Assembly: GCA_965194375.1 (NCBI GenBank)
Contig: CBDAEL010000004.1
Origin: Tabrizicola_A aquatica
GTDB lineage: Bacteria > Pseudomonadota > Alphaproteobacteria > Rhodobacterales > Rhodobacteraceae
Length of the DNA stretch: 64,000 nt
Reading direction: 5' to 3' (one strand)
A program made the translations under genes and the position numbers. Numbering within the stretch: position 1 is the stretch's first letter; the number at the start of each line of letters is the position of its first letter. This document shows, piece after piece, positions 7,721 to 15,938 of the stretch. Under the pieces are notes generated by a model. That model was not told the DNA's origin, searched no databases, and was given only the letters and a program-made list of their open reading frames with translations.

Positions 7721-8917
7721 TCAACGGAACTGAACAGTTTCGTAGACGCCGCCCTTGATTTCGAACTGCTTGTAGCGACCAGCGGATTCGCCGGGGCCGA
7801 TCAGGGTCACGCCCGAAGCGCCATCATAGTCGATGGCGGTGCCAGCAGCGATCAGCTCAAGTGCCTTGCCCAATTCACCGGGCATGATCTTGACGCCCGA
7901 ACCGTCAGCCGGGCCGTTGGCGATCTCAAGGATCTTGCCAGCGTAAACCTTGCTGTCGGTCGAACCTGCGGCGTGCATGGCCAGCATGATCAGCGCAGCG
8001 GCGTCATAGCTTTCCATGGTGTAAGGCGAGGTTGCGTCGAACGGGGTGGCTGCTGCCTTGCCCATTTCGGTCAGGATGGCAGCGCCGGGGCTGTCAGACT
8101 GAGCGACCTGGCCGTAGGAGCCGTCCAGAGCCGGACCGATCGCGGCGGGGAGCGAGTCACCCACCATGCCGCCGGGCAGACCGAACTGCGAGAAGGCGCC
8201 CGAGTCGAGCGAAGCCTGGATGATGCCCTTGCCGCCCTGGTCGAGGTAGCCTGCAACAACCAGAAGGTCGCCACCGGCCGCTGCCAGCGAAGCAACTTCG
8301 GCCGAGTAGTCAGCCTTGCCGTCTTCGTGCGGGATGTTGATGGTCACGGTGCCGCCCTGCGCGGTGAAGCCCGCTGCAATGGCTTCAGCCAGCCCCTTGC
8401 CGTAGTCCGAGTTGGAATAGGTCATCGCGATCGAGGTCACGCCCTTTTCCTTCAGGATCTCGCCCATGACTTCGCCTTCGCGGGCGTCGGAGGGGGCGGT
8501 GCGGAAGAACAGGCCGTCATCTTCAGCGGTGGTCAGAGCGGGCGAGGTGGCCGAGGGCGACACCATCGCGATGCCGTTCGGACGTGCAACGTTCTGCAGC
8601 ACTGCGCCGGTCACACCCGAGCAGTCGCCGCCGATGATGCCTTTGACGCCTTCAGCGGTCACCATACGCTCAGCAGCCGAGGTGGCGGCAGCCGAATCGA
8701 CGCAGGTCGAGTCGCCGCGCACGGACAGGAAGTTGTGAGCCGACTTGCCCGAAGCATTCACTTCAGCCATCGCAGCTTCGGCCGCATTGGCCATGTGGCT
8801 GGTCAGCGATTCGATCGGGCCGGTGAAGCCGATCAGAACGCCCAGTTTGACGTCTTCAGCCGATGCTGCACCGGTCAGTGCCAGCGTGGCGGCGGAAGCC
8901 ATAAGAAGTTTTTTCAT
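7721..8917 (-). CDS. ABC transporter substrate-binding protein, HAAT/LivK type
   Basis: A 398-residue periplasmic binding protein (Peripla_BP_6 fold) that captures substrate for the LivHMGF complex. The N-terminus MKKLLMASAATLALTGAASA is a clear Sec signal peptide with cleavage expected after ASA. The ATG at 8917 has GGAGAG upstream; a longer open frame lacks a signal-peptide start. It is first in the operon, followed by a stem-loop and then livG. The ligand cannot be read from sequence. The context of a methylglycine dehydrogenase and a GlxA regulator suggests betaine-like or N-methylated amino acids. Confidence 0.88.
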   Translation of the reverse strand: MKKLLMASAATLALTGAASAEDVKLGVLIGFTGPIESLTSHMANAAEAAMAEVNASGKSAHNFLSVRGDSTCVDSAAATSAAERMVTAEGVKGIIGGDCSGVTGAVLQNVARPNGIAMVSPSATSPALTTAEDDGLFFRTAPSDAREGEVMGEILKEKGVTSIAMTYSNSDYGKGLAEAIAAGFTAQGGTVTINIPHEDGKADYSAEVASLAAAGGDLLVVAGYLDQGGKGIIQASLDSGAFSQFGLPGGMVGDSLPAAIGPALDGSYGQVAQSDSPGAAILTEMGKAAATPFDATSPYTMESYDAAALIMLAMHAAGSTDSKVYAGKILEIANGPADGSGVKIMPGELGKALELIAAGTAIDYDGASGVTLIGPGESAGRYKQFEIKGGVYETVQFR

Positions 8918-8990
8918 TGGTCTCTCCCATATTGGATCGCAATCCTGTGACCAAACTAGAGAGGCACCGCGAAAAAGGGAAGCCCCTTCA

Positions 8991-9009
8991 TGTCGACAAG
9001 GTGCCGACA
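8991..9009. promoter_or_regulatory. Inverted TGTCG half-sites upstream of the binding-protein gene (candidate)
   Basis: TGTCG (8991-8995) and CGACA (9005-9009) form a short inverted repeat 74-92 bases upstream of the start at 8917. The half-site resembles that of the palindrome at 3677-3701. The repeat is short, so chance cannot be excluded. The surrounding 8918-9134 must hold the promoter of the transporter operon. Confidence 0.3.
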
Positions 9010-9134
9010 CAAATCCAGGGTGGGCAAGAGCTTGCGAGGGGGCGGCGACGCCCCTCAGATGGGGTTCGCGGCGCCAAAGTTAAACCCCCAGCGTGCTGTG
9101 ATCCGCAATCAGATCGCTGTGATAGAGGGAGGGA

Positions 9135-10157
9135 TCAGATGGACAGTCGGCCCGCAATGGCGCCGGGCGTCAAGCCTTGGGTTCCGCGTTCACGGTAGGG
9201 CGTGGTGTTGTAATGGCTGCGGTAGCATTTCGAGAAATGCGACGGGCTGGCAAAGCCGCAAGCCAAGGCCACGTTGATCACGCTCATGTCGGTCTGCATC
9301 AACAGATTGCGTGCTTTTTGCAACCGCAACTCCATATAGTAGCGCTTGGGGCTGCGGTTCAGGTAGCGGCGGAACAGGCGTTCCAACTGACGGGTCGACA
9401 TGCCAACCTCTTCGGCCAGATCGGCGGGCGACATCGGGTCTTCGATGTTGCCTTCCATCATCTGGATAACTTGGCTCAGTTTGGGGTGCCGCACGCCGAT
9501 CCGGGTGGGGATCGACAGGCGCTGGCTGTCCTGATCGGTGCGGATTGAGGAGTAGATCAGCTGGTCGGCCACGGTATTGGCCAGATCTTCGCCCTGATCC
9601 GCCGCGATCACCTTGAGCATAAGGTCTATCGAGGAGGTGCCGCCAGCGGTGGACCAGCGGTTACCGTCCATCACAAAGACTGACTTGGTCAGTTTGACCT
9701 GCTCGAATTCCTCGAGAAAGCCGTCCTGATTCTCCCAGTGAATGGTGGCCTTCTTGCCATCAAGCAGGCCCGCCTTGGCCACCGTATAGGCCCCGGTGCA
9801 AAGTCCGCCCACTGTCACCCCGCGCCGCGCCTCACGGCGCAACCAGTTCAAGACACCCTTGGTTGAGGCCCGCTGCACATCGATGCCGCCACAGACCAGC
9901 ACGATGTCATCCCGCTCAATCTCATCCAGTCCAATATCAAGCTTGAAGGACGCGCCGTTCGAACAGGCAACAAACTCGCCTTCACCGGCCAGAACCCAAC
10001 GATACAGTTCTTGCCCCGAGACCCGGTTGGCAATGCGCAGAGGTTCGATAGCGCCCGCAAAGGACAGCATCGTAAAGCGTTCAAGCAGCAGAAAAACAAA
10101 GCGCTTGGGGCTGGCGGTCTTGGTGACCGAGGTGGCCTTGCGCTGAAGGTTGGACAT
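9135..10157 (-). CDS. GlxA/GbdR-type transcriptional regulator (DJ-1/PfpI plus AraC HTH)
   Basis: A 340-residue regulator. Residues 18-190 form a DJ-1/PfpI-like (class I glutamine amidotransferase-like) sensor domain with VCGGIDVQ and GGLCTGAYTVAKAG. Residues about 235-330 form an AraC HTH with MSPADLAEEVGMSTRQLERLFRRY in the first helix-turn-helix and ALACGFASPSHFSKCYR in the second. This architecture is that of GlxA, GbdR, CdhR and SouR, several of which sense betaine, dimethylglycine, carnitine or sarcosine. It lies on the same strand upstream of the liv-type genes and the methylglycine dehydrogenase, which it probably activates. The ATG at 10157 has AGG close upstream. Confidence 0.88.
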   Translation of the reverse strand: MSNLQRKATSVTKTASPKRFVFLLLERFTMLSFAGAIEPLRIANRVSGQELYRWVLAGEGEFVACSNGASFKLDIGLDEIERDDIVLVCGGIDVQRASTKGVLNWLRREARRGVTVGGLCTGAYTVAKAGLLDGKKATIHWENQDGFLEEFEQVKLTKSVFVMDGNRWSTAGGTSSIDLMLKVIAADQGEDLANTVADQLIYSSIRTDQDSQRLSIPTRIGVRHPKLSQVIQMMEGNIEDPMSPADLAEEVGMSTRQLERLFRRYLNRSPKRYYMELRLQKARNLLMQTDMSVINVALACGFASPSHFSKCYRSHYNTTPYRERGTQGLTPGAIAGRLSI

Positions 10158-10311
10158 CTTGCGACCTGTTTGTGTCGGTTTCGGTGTAAGGAAACAGGTA
10201 TTGCACCGCTCTGCAAGGCGAATCCGCCTGATTTTTCACCCTTTCCGCCTTTGCATCCGCCGCATTTTTCCTTATACCGCGCGGCGATACCGCTAACGAA
10301 AGGGCAGGGCC

Positions 10312-11682
10312 ATGACCAAGGGCTGGAAAAAGTCGGATTGGCGCGCAAAACCGCGCGTGCAGATGCCGGATTATCCCGATGCCGCCGCACTGGCTTCGGT
10401 TGAGTCGCAATTGGCCAAATACCCCCCGTTGGTCTTTGCCGGTGAGGCGCGGCGGCTGAAAAAGCAGCTGGCTCAAGCCGCTGAGGGCAACGCCTTTTTG
10501 CTGCAGGGTGGCGATTGCGCCGAAAGCTTCGCCGAATTTTCGGCCGACAACATCCGCGACACCTTCCGCGTTATGTTGCAGATGGCCGTGGTGCTGACCT
10601 ATGGCGCCAAGGTGCCTGTGATCAAGGTCGGCCGCATGGCAGGCCAGTTCGCCAAGCCACGCTCGGCCAATACCGAGATGATTGGTGGGGTGGAATACCC
10701 CAGCTATCGCGGCGATATCATCAACGGGTTTGAAGCCACCCATGAGGCGCGGATCCCCGATCCGTCGCGGATGCTGCAGGCCTATACCCAAGCCGCGGCC
10801 AGCTTGAACCTTCTGCGCGCGTTCTCGACCGGTGGTTTTGCCGACATTCATCGCGTCCATTCTTGGACCTTGGGCTTTGCCGAACATGACAAGGCCGAAC
10901 GCTACCGCGAGATTTCCAACCGCATTTCGGATGCTTTGGATTTCATGAATGCCGCTGGCGTCACCTCGGACAATGCCGAAGTGCTGAGCCGGGTGGATTT
11001 CTACACGAGCCATGAAGCACTGCTTCTGGAATACGAAGAAGCGCTGTGCCGGGTCGACAGCCTGACCGGCCAGAACGTGGCTGGGTCTGGCCACATGATC
11101 TGGATCGGTGACCGCACACGCCAGCCCGACGGCGCGCATGTCGAGTTTTGCCGGGGTGTGTTGAACCCAATCGGATTGAAGTGCGGCCCGACCACTACGG
11201 CGGAGGACCTCAAGGTGCTGATGGCCAAGCTGAACCCCGAAAATGAGCCGGGCCGTCTGACCCTGATTGCACGCTTTGGTGCGGGTAAGGTGGGCGACCA
11301 TCTGCCGCGTCTGATCAAGACAGTGCAGGAAGAGGGCGCGAATGTGCTGTGGTCCTGCGACCCGATGCATGGCAACACGATCAAGGCGGCCTCGGGCTAT
11401 AAGACCCGGCCGTTCGATTCGGTGCTGCGCGAAGTGCGGGAGTTCTTTGCCATCCACAAAGCCGAAGGTACCGTCCCGGGCGGTGTGCATTTCGAGATGA
11501 CCGGCAAGGATGTGACCGAATGCACCGGCGGTTTGCGCGCGGTGTCGGATGAGAATCTGGCCGACCGCTATCACACCGCCTGCGATCCGCGTCTGAACGC
11601 GAGCCAAGCGCTGGAGCTGGCCTTCCTTGTGTCGGAAGAGCTGTCCGCCCAACGGGCCGAGGCGCGGCGCGCGGCGCTCTGA
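10312..11682 (+). CDS. 3-deoxy-7-phosphoheptulonate synthase, class II
   Basis: A 456-residue plant-like (class II) DAHP synthase that condenses phosphoenolpyruvate and erythrose 4-phosphate, the first step of the shikimate pathway, in the cytoplasm. Family hallmarks are the N-terminal KKSDWRAKP, LQGGDCAESF near residue 65, the KVGRMAGQFAKPRS stretch, and the metal-site regions near WSCDPMHGNT and VHFEMTGKDVTEC. The length matches the family. The ATG follows AAAGGGCAGGGCC. The gene is monocistronic, ending in a strong terminator shared with the convergent neighbour. Confidence 0.95.
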   Translation: MTKGWKKSDWRAKPRVQMPDYPDAAALASVESQLAKYPPLVFAGEARRLKKQLAQAAEGNAFLLQGGDCAESFAEFSADNIRDTFRVMLQMAVVLTYGAKVPVIKVGRMAGQFAKPRSANTEMIGGVEYPSYRGDIINGFEATHEARIPDPSRMLQAYTQAAASLNLLRAFSTGGFADIHRVHSWTLGFAEHDKAERYREISNRISDALDFMNAAGVTSDNAEVLSRVDFYTSHEALLLEYEEALCRVDSLTGQNVAGSGHMIWIGDRTRQPDGAHVEFCRGVLNPIGLKCGPTTTAEDLKVLMAKLNPENEPGRLTLIARFGAGKVGDHLPRLIKTVQEEGANVLWSCDPMHGNTIKAASGYKTRPFDSVLREVREFFAIHKAEGTVPGGVHFEMTGKDVTECTGGLRAVSDENLADRYHTACDPRLNASQALELAFLVSEELSAQRAEARRAAL

Positions 11683-11700
11683 TTTTTGCGGAAACGGGAC

Positions 11701-11728
11701 AAAAGGCGGCCCCTTGGGCCGCCTTTTT
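11701..11728 (+). terminator. Rho-independent terminator after DAHP synthase
   Basis: AAAAGGCGGCCC (11701-11712) pairs with GGGCCGCCTTTT (11716-11727) around a 3-base loop, ending in a run of T. The A run on the other side makes it bidirectional, so it probably also serves the minus-strand gene ending at 11728. Confidence 0.9.
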
Positions 11729-12366
11729 CAATCACGCGAACTGACGAGACGCAGGTTAGGCCGCCCACTTGGCGGCTGAAAGCGATGAGGTTCTTCAGCA
11801 AAAGCAGATGCCATGCCGTGCGGTGCGATCCCCATCAGCGGCTCGCGCAGGATACGGCTGATGGCAAAACGGCGCGGGGCGCGGCCAATCTGGCCCTTGG
11901 TACACAGGCACCCCAGCGCCAGATCCGGCTCGCCATGGGCCCCGATAAGCGGCAGCAACAGCATCCGCGCCCATAGGGGGGGCCGCCCGATGCCGCGTTC
12001 GGCCTCAAGCCACAGGTGCAAAAGATGCTCGCCGCGAAAAAGCCCGCCCAAAGCCTCGGAGAGGGTGGCGCGCGCCACTGGTTCCAAAAGGGCTGTCACC
12101 GGCATGCCGCGCGGATCCATGCCCAGAAGATCGCTGAGCGCCATGCCTGCCAACCGCAGGCGGCCATGATGGGGGGCGATTTGCTCCACCAAGAACACCT
12201 GCTCCAAGGCCGAGGCGATGCCGCGTGGGTTTATGTCATCGCGCCGGGGCAGCTGGCCGGGCTTGCGCATCGCCTCCCAATAGGCGCGCACCGCCTGAAG
12301 CTGGTGGAAATCTGCGGTTTCGGCCCGGCTTTCGCCTTGGGTTGTGCCATCGATGAACCAAACCAT
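11728..12366 (-). CDS. PAS-domain protein (PAS_5-like, Rhodobacterales type)
   Basis: A 212-residue protein resembling the small PAS_5-type proteins common in Rhodobacterales. The middle section, with FLVEQIAPHHGRLRLAGMALSDLLGMDPRGMP, is the PAS-like core, where a Leu/Gly-rich strand meets the DLLGxDPRG turn. The C-terminus is basic (RPNLRLVSSRD). No kinase or DNA-binding domain is attached, so it may be a stand-alone sensor or an adaptor. The ATG at 12366 has AAAGG about 10 bases upstream. A TTG nine codons earlier is the alternative. It converges with DAHP synthase. The function is unknown. Confidence 0.6.
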   Translation of the reverse strand: MVWFIDGTTQGESRAETADFHQLQAVRAYWEAMRKPGQLPRRDDINPRGIASALEQVFLVEQIAPHHGRLRLAGMALSDLLGMDPRGMPVTALLEPVARATLSEALGGLFRGEHLLHLWLEAERGIGRPPLWARMLLLPLIGAHGEPDLALGCLCTKGQIGRAPRRFAISRILREPLMGIAPHGMASAFAEEPHRFQPPSGRPNLRLVSSRD

Positions 12367-12562
12367 GCCTGTTGTGCCTTTCTGTGCGGCCAATGCCGGA
12401 TCACGGGGAACCGGGACGCAGACGCCGGTCCTGCCGCAAGGCCGAGGCTGGCCGACGCGCCGTATCCCTTAAGACTTTCCTAAGATACACGAGTTGAAAC
12501 GCGTTTTGCGGACATTCTCGACAAATGGTAAACACTGAAAGCCGATAGCAAAGGAGAGGCCC

Positions 12563-13474
12563 ATGCCTGTATCGAAGACCGTATCAATGACCGGATTCGC
12601 CGCGCGGCGCGGGCAGGGGGCGGGGCACAGCTGGGCTTGGGACATTCGCAGCGTCAACGGCAAGGGGTTGGATCTGCGACTTCGGGTGCCGGAGTGGATC
12701 GATGGGCTGGAACAGGCGCTGCGCGCCGAGATGGCCAAGGCGATGGGGCGCGGGAATGTCAGCCTGTCGCTGAAAGTCGCGCGCGATGGGATGTCAGAGG
12801 GGGCCGAAGGGCTGCGGGTGAACCCGCCCGCGCTGGCGGCGGTGCTGAAAGCCATGGCGGAGGTTGAGCAAACGGCGATGGATGCGGGCTTGACGCTGGC
12901 CCCGGCCAATGCCGCCGATGTGCTGGCGGTGCGCGGGGTTTTGGACACCTCAGCGGCTGAGATCGACACCGCGCCCCTGCGCGCCGCCATTTTGGCCGAT
13001 CTGCCCGCCCTTATGGGCGAATTCGCGGCCATGCGCGCGGCCGAGGGTGCCGTGCTGGCCCGGTTGATCGGGGCGCAACTGGATGAGGTGGCGCGGCTGA
13101 CCGAGGCGGCCACGCACGAAGCGGCGGCGCGCCGCGCCGCCGCCGCAGGCCATCTGCGAGAGGCTTTGGCGAAGGTCTTGGAGAATGTCGACGGGGTGGA
13201 TGAAACCCGGCTTGCGCAAGAGCTGGCGCTTTTGGCGGTGAAAAACGACGTCACGGAAGAGTTGGACCGGCTTGGTGCCCATATCGGCGCGGCGCGCGCG
13301 CTTTTGGCGGACGGTGGCCCGGTGGGCCGCAAGTTTGATTTCCTGATGCAGGAATTCATGCGTGAGGCCAACACTTTGTGCTCAAAGGCGCAGTCGATGG
13401 CGCTGACGCGGATCGGGCTTGACCTGAAAACGGTGATCGATCAGATGCGCGAGCAAGTTCAGAACGTGGAATAG
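12563..13474 (+). CDS. yicC: YicC-family protein (putative endoribonuclease)
   Basis: A 303-residue YicC/YloC family protein. The N-terminal part carries the family pattern SMTGFAARRG and IRSVNGKGLDLRLRVP. The C-terminal DUF1732 region holds KFDFLMQEFMREANTLCSK and DLKTVIDQMREQVQNVE. E. coli YicC has been linked to endoribonuclease activity and sRNA turnover. The ATG has AAAGGAGAG eight bases upstream. It lies three bases before gmk, an order conserved in alphaproteobacteria, so both are probably cotranscribed. Confidence 0.93.
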   Translation: MPVSKTVSMTGFAARRGQGAGHSWAWDIRSVNGKGLDLRLRVPEWIDGLEQALRAEMAKAMGRGNVSLSLKVARDGMSEGAEGLRVNPPALAAVLKAMAEVEQTAMDAGLTLAPANAADVLAVRGVLDTSAAEIDTAPLRAAILADLPALMGEFAAMRAAEGAVLARLIGAQLDEVARLTEAATHEAAARRAAAAGHLREALAKVLENVDGVDETRLAQELALLAVKNDVTEELDRLGAHIGAARALLADGGPVGRKFDFLMQEFMREANTLCSKAQSMALTRIGLDLKTVIDQMREQVQNVE

Positions 13475-13477
13475 ATC

Positions 13478-14125
13478 ATGGCGCAGCTTCCCCCTCGGCG
13501 CGGGCTTTTGCTTATCCTGTCCTCGCCCTCGGGCGCGGGAAAATCGACGCTGGCCCGGCGGCTGATGGAATGGGACCCGTCTTTGCGGTTTTCAGTCTCG
13601 GCCACCACCCGCGCGCCCCGTCCGGGTGAGGTGGACGGGCGCGAATACTATTTCAAGTCGCGCACTGATTTCGAAGCCATGGTTGCCGCCGGTGAAATGC
13701 TGGAACATGCCGAGGTGTTTGGCAATTTCTACGGCAGCCCGAAGGGCCCGGTTGAGGCCGCGATGACCGAAGGGCGCGATACGCTGTTTGACATCGACTG
13801 GCAGGGTGGCCAGCAGATCCGCAACTCTTCGCTTGGCCGCGATGTGGTGTCAGTTTTCGTCCTGCCGCCGTCGATTGCCGAGCTGGAGCGCCGTTTGCGC
13901 GGCCGCGCGCAAGACAGCGATGAGGTGATTGCTGGTCGGATGGCGAAGTCGCAGTCTGAGATCAGCCATTGGGCGGAATATGACTATGTGATTGTGAACA
14001 ACGATATTGATATAGCGTTCAATGACTTGTTGACCATTCTTCAAGCTGAACGCATGCGGCGCGATCGCCAGCCCGGAATGGCGGAGTTCGTTCGGGGCCT
14101 GAACAAGGAGTTTGATGCGCGATGA
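13478..14125 (+). CDS. gmk: Guanylate kinase
   Basis: A 215-residue cytoplasmic enzyme that phosphorylates GMP to GDP with ATP. The P-loop SSPSGAGKST spans residues 15-24. The GMP-binding region SATTRAPRPGEVDGREYYF and FGNFYGSPK follow, as in canonical Gmk. The length is standard. It starts three bases after yicC and overlaps the next gene by four bases (ATGA), so yicC, gmk and the carbonic-anhydrase-like gene form one transcription unit. Confidence 0.96.
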   Translation: MAQLPPRRGLLLILSSPSGAGKSTLARRLMEWDPSLRFSVSATTRAPRPGEVDGREYYFKSRTDFEAMVAAGEMLEHAEVFGNFYGSPKGPVEAAMTEGRDTLFDIDWQGGQQIRNSSLGRDVVSVFVLPPSIAELERRLRGRAQDSDEVIAGRMAKSQSEISHWAEYDYVIVNNDIDIAFNDLLTILQAERMRRDRQPGMAEFVRGLNKEFDAR

Positions 14126-14643
14126 TCTATGAACTGGACGGAATCCGCCCGCAGATAGACCCGTCGGCCTGGGTTGCGCCAACCGCGGTACTGATCGGCA
14201 ATGTCATCGTGGGGGCTGGCGCGAACATTTGGTTCGGCGCCGTGCTGCGTGGTGACAATGAGCCCATCGTTGTGGGCGCGGGCAGCAATGTGCAGGAAAA
14301 CGCTGTCTTGCACACCGATATGGGGTTTCCCCTGACCATTGGCGCCGATTGCACCATCGGCCACAAGGCGATGCTGCACGGTTGTACAATCGAGGCGGGC
14401 AGCCTGATTGGCATGGGCGCGACGCTGTTGAACGGCGCGAAGATCGGGGCGGGGTCTTTGGTCGGTGCTTGCGCCTTGGTGACCGAGGGCAAAGAGATTG
14501 CGCCGGCTTCGCTGGTCATGGGCGCGCCTGCCAAGGTGGTGCGGGAACTGGACGCGGCGGCGCAAGCGCGGCTTTTGAAATCGGCCGAAGGGTATCGCGC
14601 CAATGCGGCGCGCTTTGCCAAAGGCATGGTGGCGGTTGGCTGA
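14122..14643 (+). CDS. Gamma-carbonic-anhydrase-like protein (left-handed beta-helix hexapeptide repeats)
   Basis: A 173-residue trimeric beta-helix protein of the YrdA/PaaY/CaiE type, built from isoleucine/valine-led hexapeptide repeats through most of its length. Three histidines fit the zinc site: His64 (AVLHTD), His81 and His86 (IGHKAMLHG). It may act as a carbonic anhydrase or a thioester hydrolase; many relatives have no shown activity. Its start overlaps the gmk stop (ATGA), indicating translational coupling. Confidence 0.88.
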   Translation: MIYELDGIRPQIDPSAWVAPTAVLIGNVIVGAGANIWFGAVLRGDNEPIVVGAGSNVQENAVLHTDMGFPLTIGADCTIGHKAMLHGCTIEAGSLIGMGATLLNGAKIGAGSLVGACALVTEGKEIAPASLVMGAPAKVVRELDAAAQARLLKSAEGYRANAARFAKGMVAVG

Positions 14644-14690
14644 CCTCACGTCAGTTTGACACTTCCCCTTGGCAAACCTAGGGTCCGGCC

Positions 14691-15938
14691 ATGAGCCACA
14701 ACCTGACCAAACCCGCCAAAGACCGGGCGATGATCTTTATCCTGATCACCGTGTTTCTAGACATGGTGGGCTTTGGCATCATCATCCCGGTCCTGCCCGC
14801 GCTGATTGGCGAGGTGGGCCATGTCAGCCTTGGCGAGGCGGCGGTTTTGGGCGGCTGGATGGCCGCGGGCTATTCGCTGGCGCAGTTCCTTTCGGGGCCT
14901 TTGCTGGGCAACCTGTCAGACCGCTATGGCCGCAGACCTCTGCTTTTGCTGGCGATTTTTGGGCTGGGGGTGGATTTCCTGCTGCATGCTCTGGCGCCGA
15001 CGATGGGTTGGCTCTTTGTCGGCCGCCTCTTGGCGGGGGTGTGCGGGGCAAGCTGGGTGATTGCCAATGCCTTCATCGCCGACATCACCGAGCCAGAGGA
15101 TCGCGGCCGCGCCTATGGCCAGATGGGGGCGGCCTTTGGGCTGGGCTTTATCATCGGCCCGGCGGTAGGCGGGCTGTTGGGAGAGCTTGGCCCGCGTGTG
15201 CCGTTTTATGCCGCAGCGGCGGTGTCGGGGGTCAATCTGATCTACGGCTTCTTCGTCCTACCCGAAACGCTGGCCCCGCAGCATCGCCGCGCCTTTGACT
15301 GGCGCCGCGCCAATCCGTTCGGCGCGTTCAAAGTGTTTCGCAGCTATCCCGGCGTGGTGCCGCTCTGCGCTGTCATGGCGCTGTTTTTCTTCTTCACCTC
15401 GGTTTACCCCGCGATCTGGCCGTTTTGGGGCAAGGCGAATTTTGGCTGGTCCGAGGCGATGGTGGGTCTGACGCTGGCGGTGTTCGGGCTGGTGATGGCC
15501 GGGTTTCAGGGTTTTCTGACCGGTCCCGCTGTGGCGCGGTGGGGCGAGCAGAAGGTGGTGATGATCGGCCTTATCTCGGCCGTGATTGCGATGTTCGGCT
15601 ATGGTGTGGTCGGCTCGTTGGTCTTGGTAATTGCCCTGATGATCGTGCACGGGCCCGAAGGGTTTGTGCATCCGATGCTGACCGCGATTTTGTCACAGCG
15701 CGTGCCAGAGAATGCCCAAGGCGAGTTGCAGGGCGGGATCAGCGCCATCACCAATGTGGCGATGCTGCTCGGCACAGTGTTCTTTGCCCAAGTCTTCGGC
15801 TATTTCATGCGCGAGGATGCGCCGATCCAATCCCCCAATGTGGCGTTTTATTTGGGCGGGATCGGGCTGGTGGGCACTGGGCTTTTCATGCTGACCGTGC
15901 TGAAGAAAGAACGCCGCGCGGGGCAACAGGATGGATGA
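14691..15938 (+). CDS. MFS transporter, TetA/DHA1-type drug:H+ antiporter
   Basis: A 415-residue inner-membrane protein with 12 predicted transmembrane segments. The loop 2-3 motif GNLSDRYGRRPLL and the early FLDMVGFGIIIPVLP stretch are typical of the TetA-like DHA1 exporters. The family exports tetracyclines or other small lipophilic compounds, but chromosomal alphaproteobacterial members often have unknown substrates. It ends eight bases inside the next gene (aminotransferase), suggesting coupling. No regulator gene is adjacent. Confidence 0.85.
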   Translation: MSHNLTKPAKDRAMIFILITVFLDMVGFGIIIPVLPALIGEVGHVSLGEAAVLGGWMAAGYSLAQFLSGPLLGNLSDRYGRRPLLLLAIFGLGVDFLLHALAPTMGWLFVGRLLAGVCGASWVIANAFIADITEPEDRGRAYGQMGAAFGLGFIIGPAVGGLLGELGPRVPFYAAAAVSGVNLIYGFFVLPETLAPQHRRAFDWRRANPFGAFKVFRSYPGVVPLCAVMALFFFFTSVYPAIWPFWGKANFGWSEAMVGLTLAVFGLVMAGFQGFLTGPAVARWGEQKVVMIGLISAVIAMFGYGVVGSLVLVIALMIVHGPEGFVHPMLTAILSQRVPENAQGELQGGISAITNVAMLLGTVFFAQVFGYFMREDAPIQSPNVAFYLGGIGLVGTGLFMLTVLKKERRAGQQDG

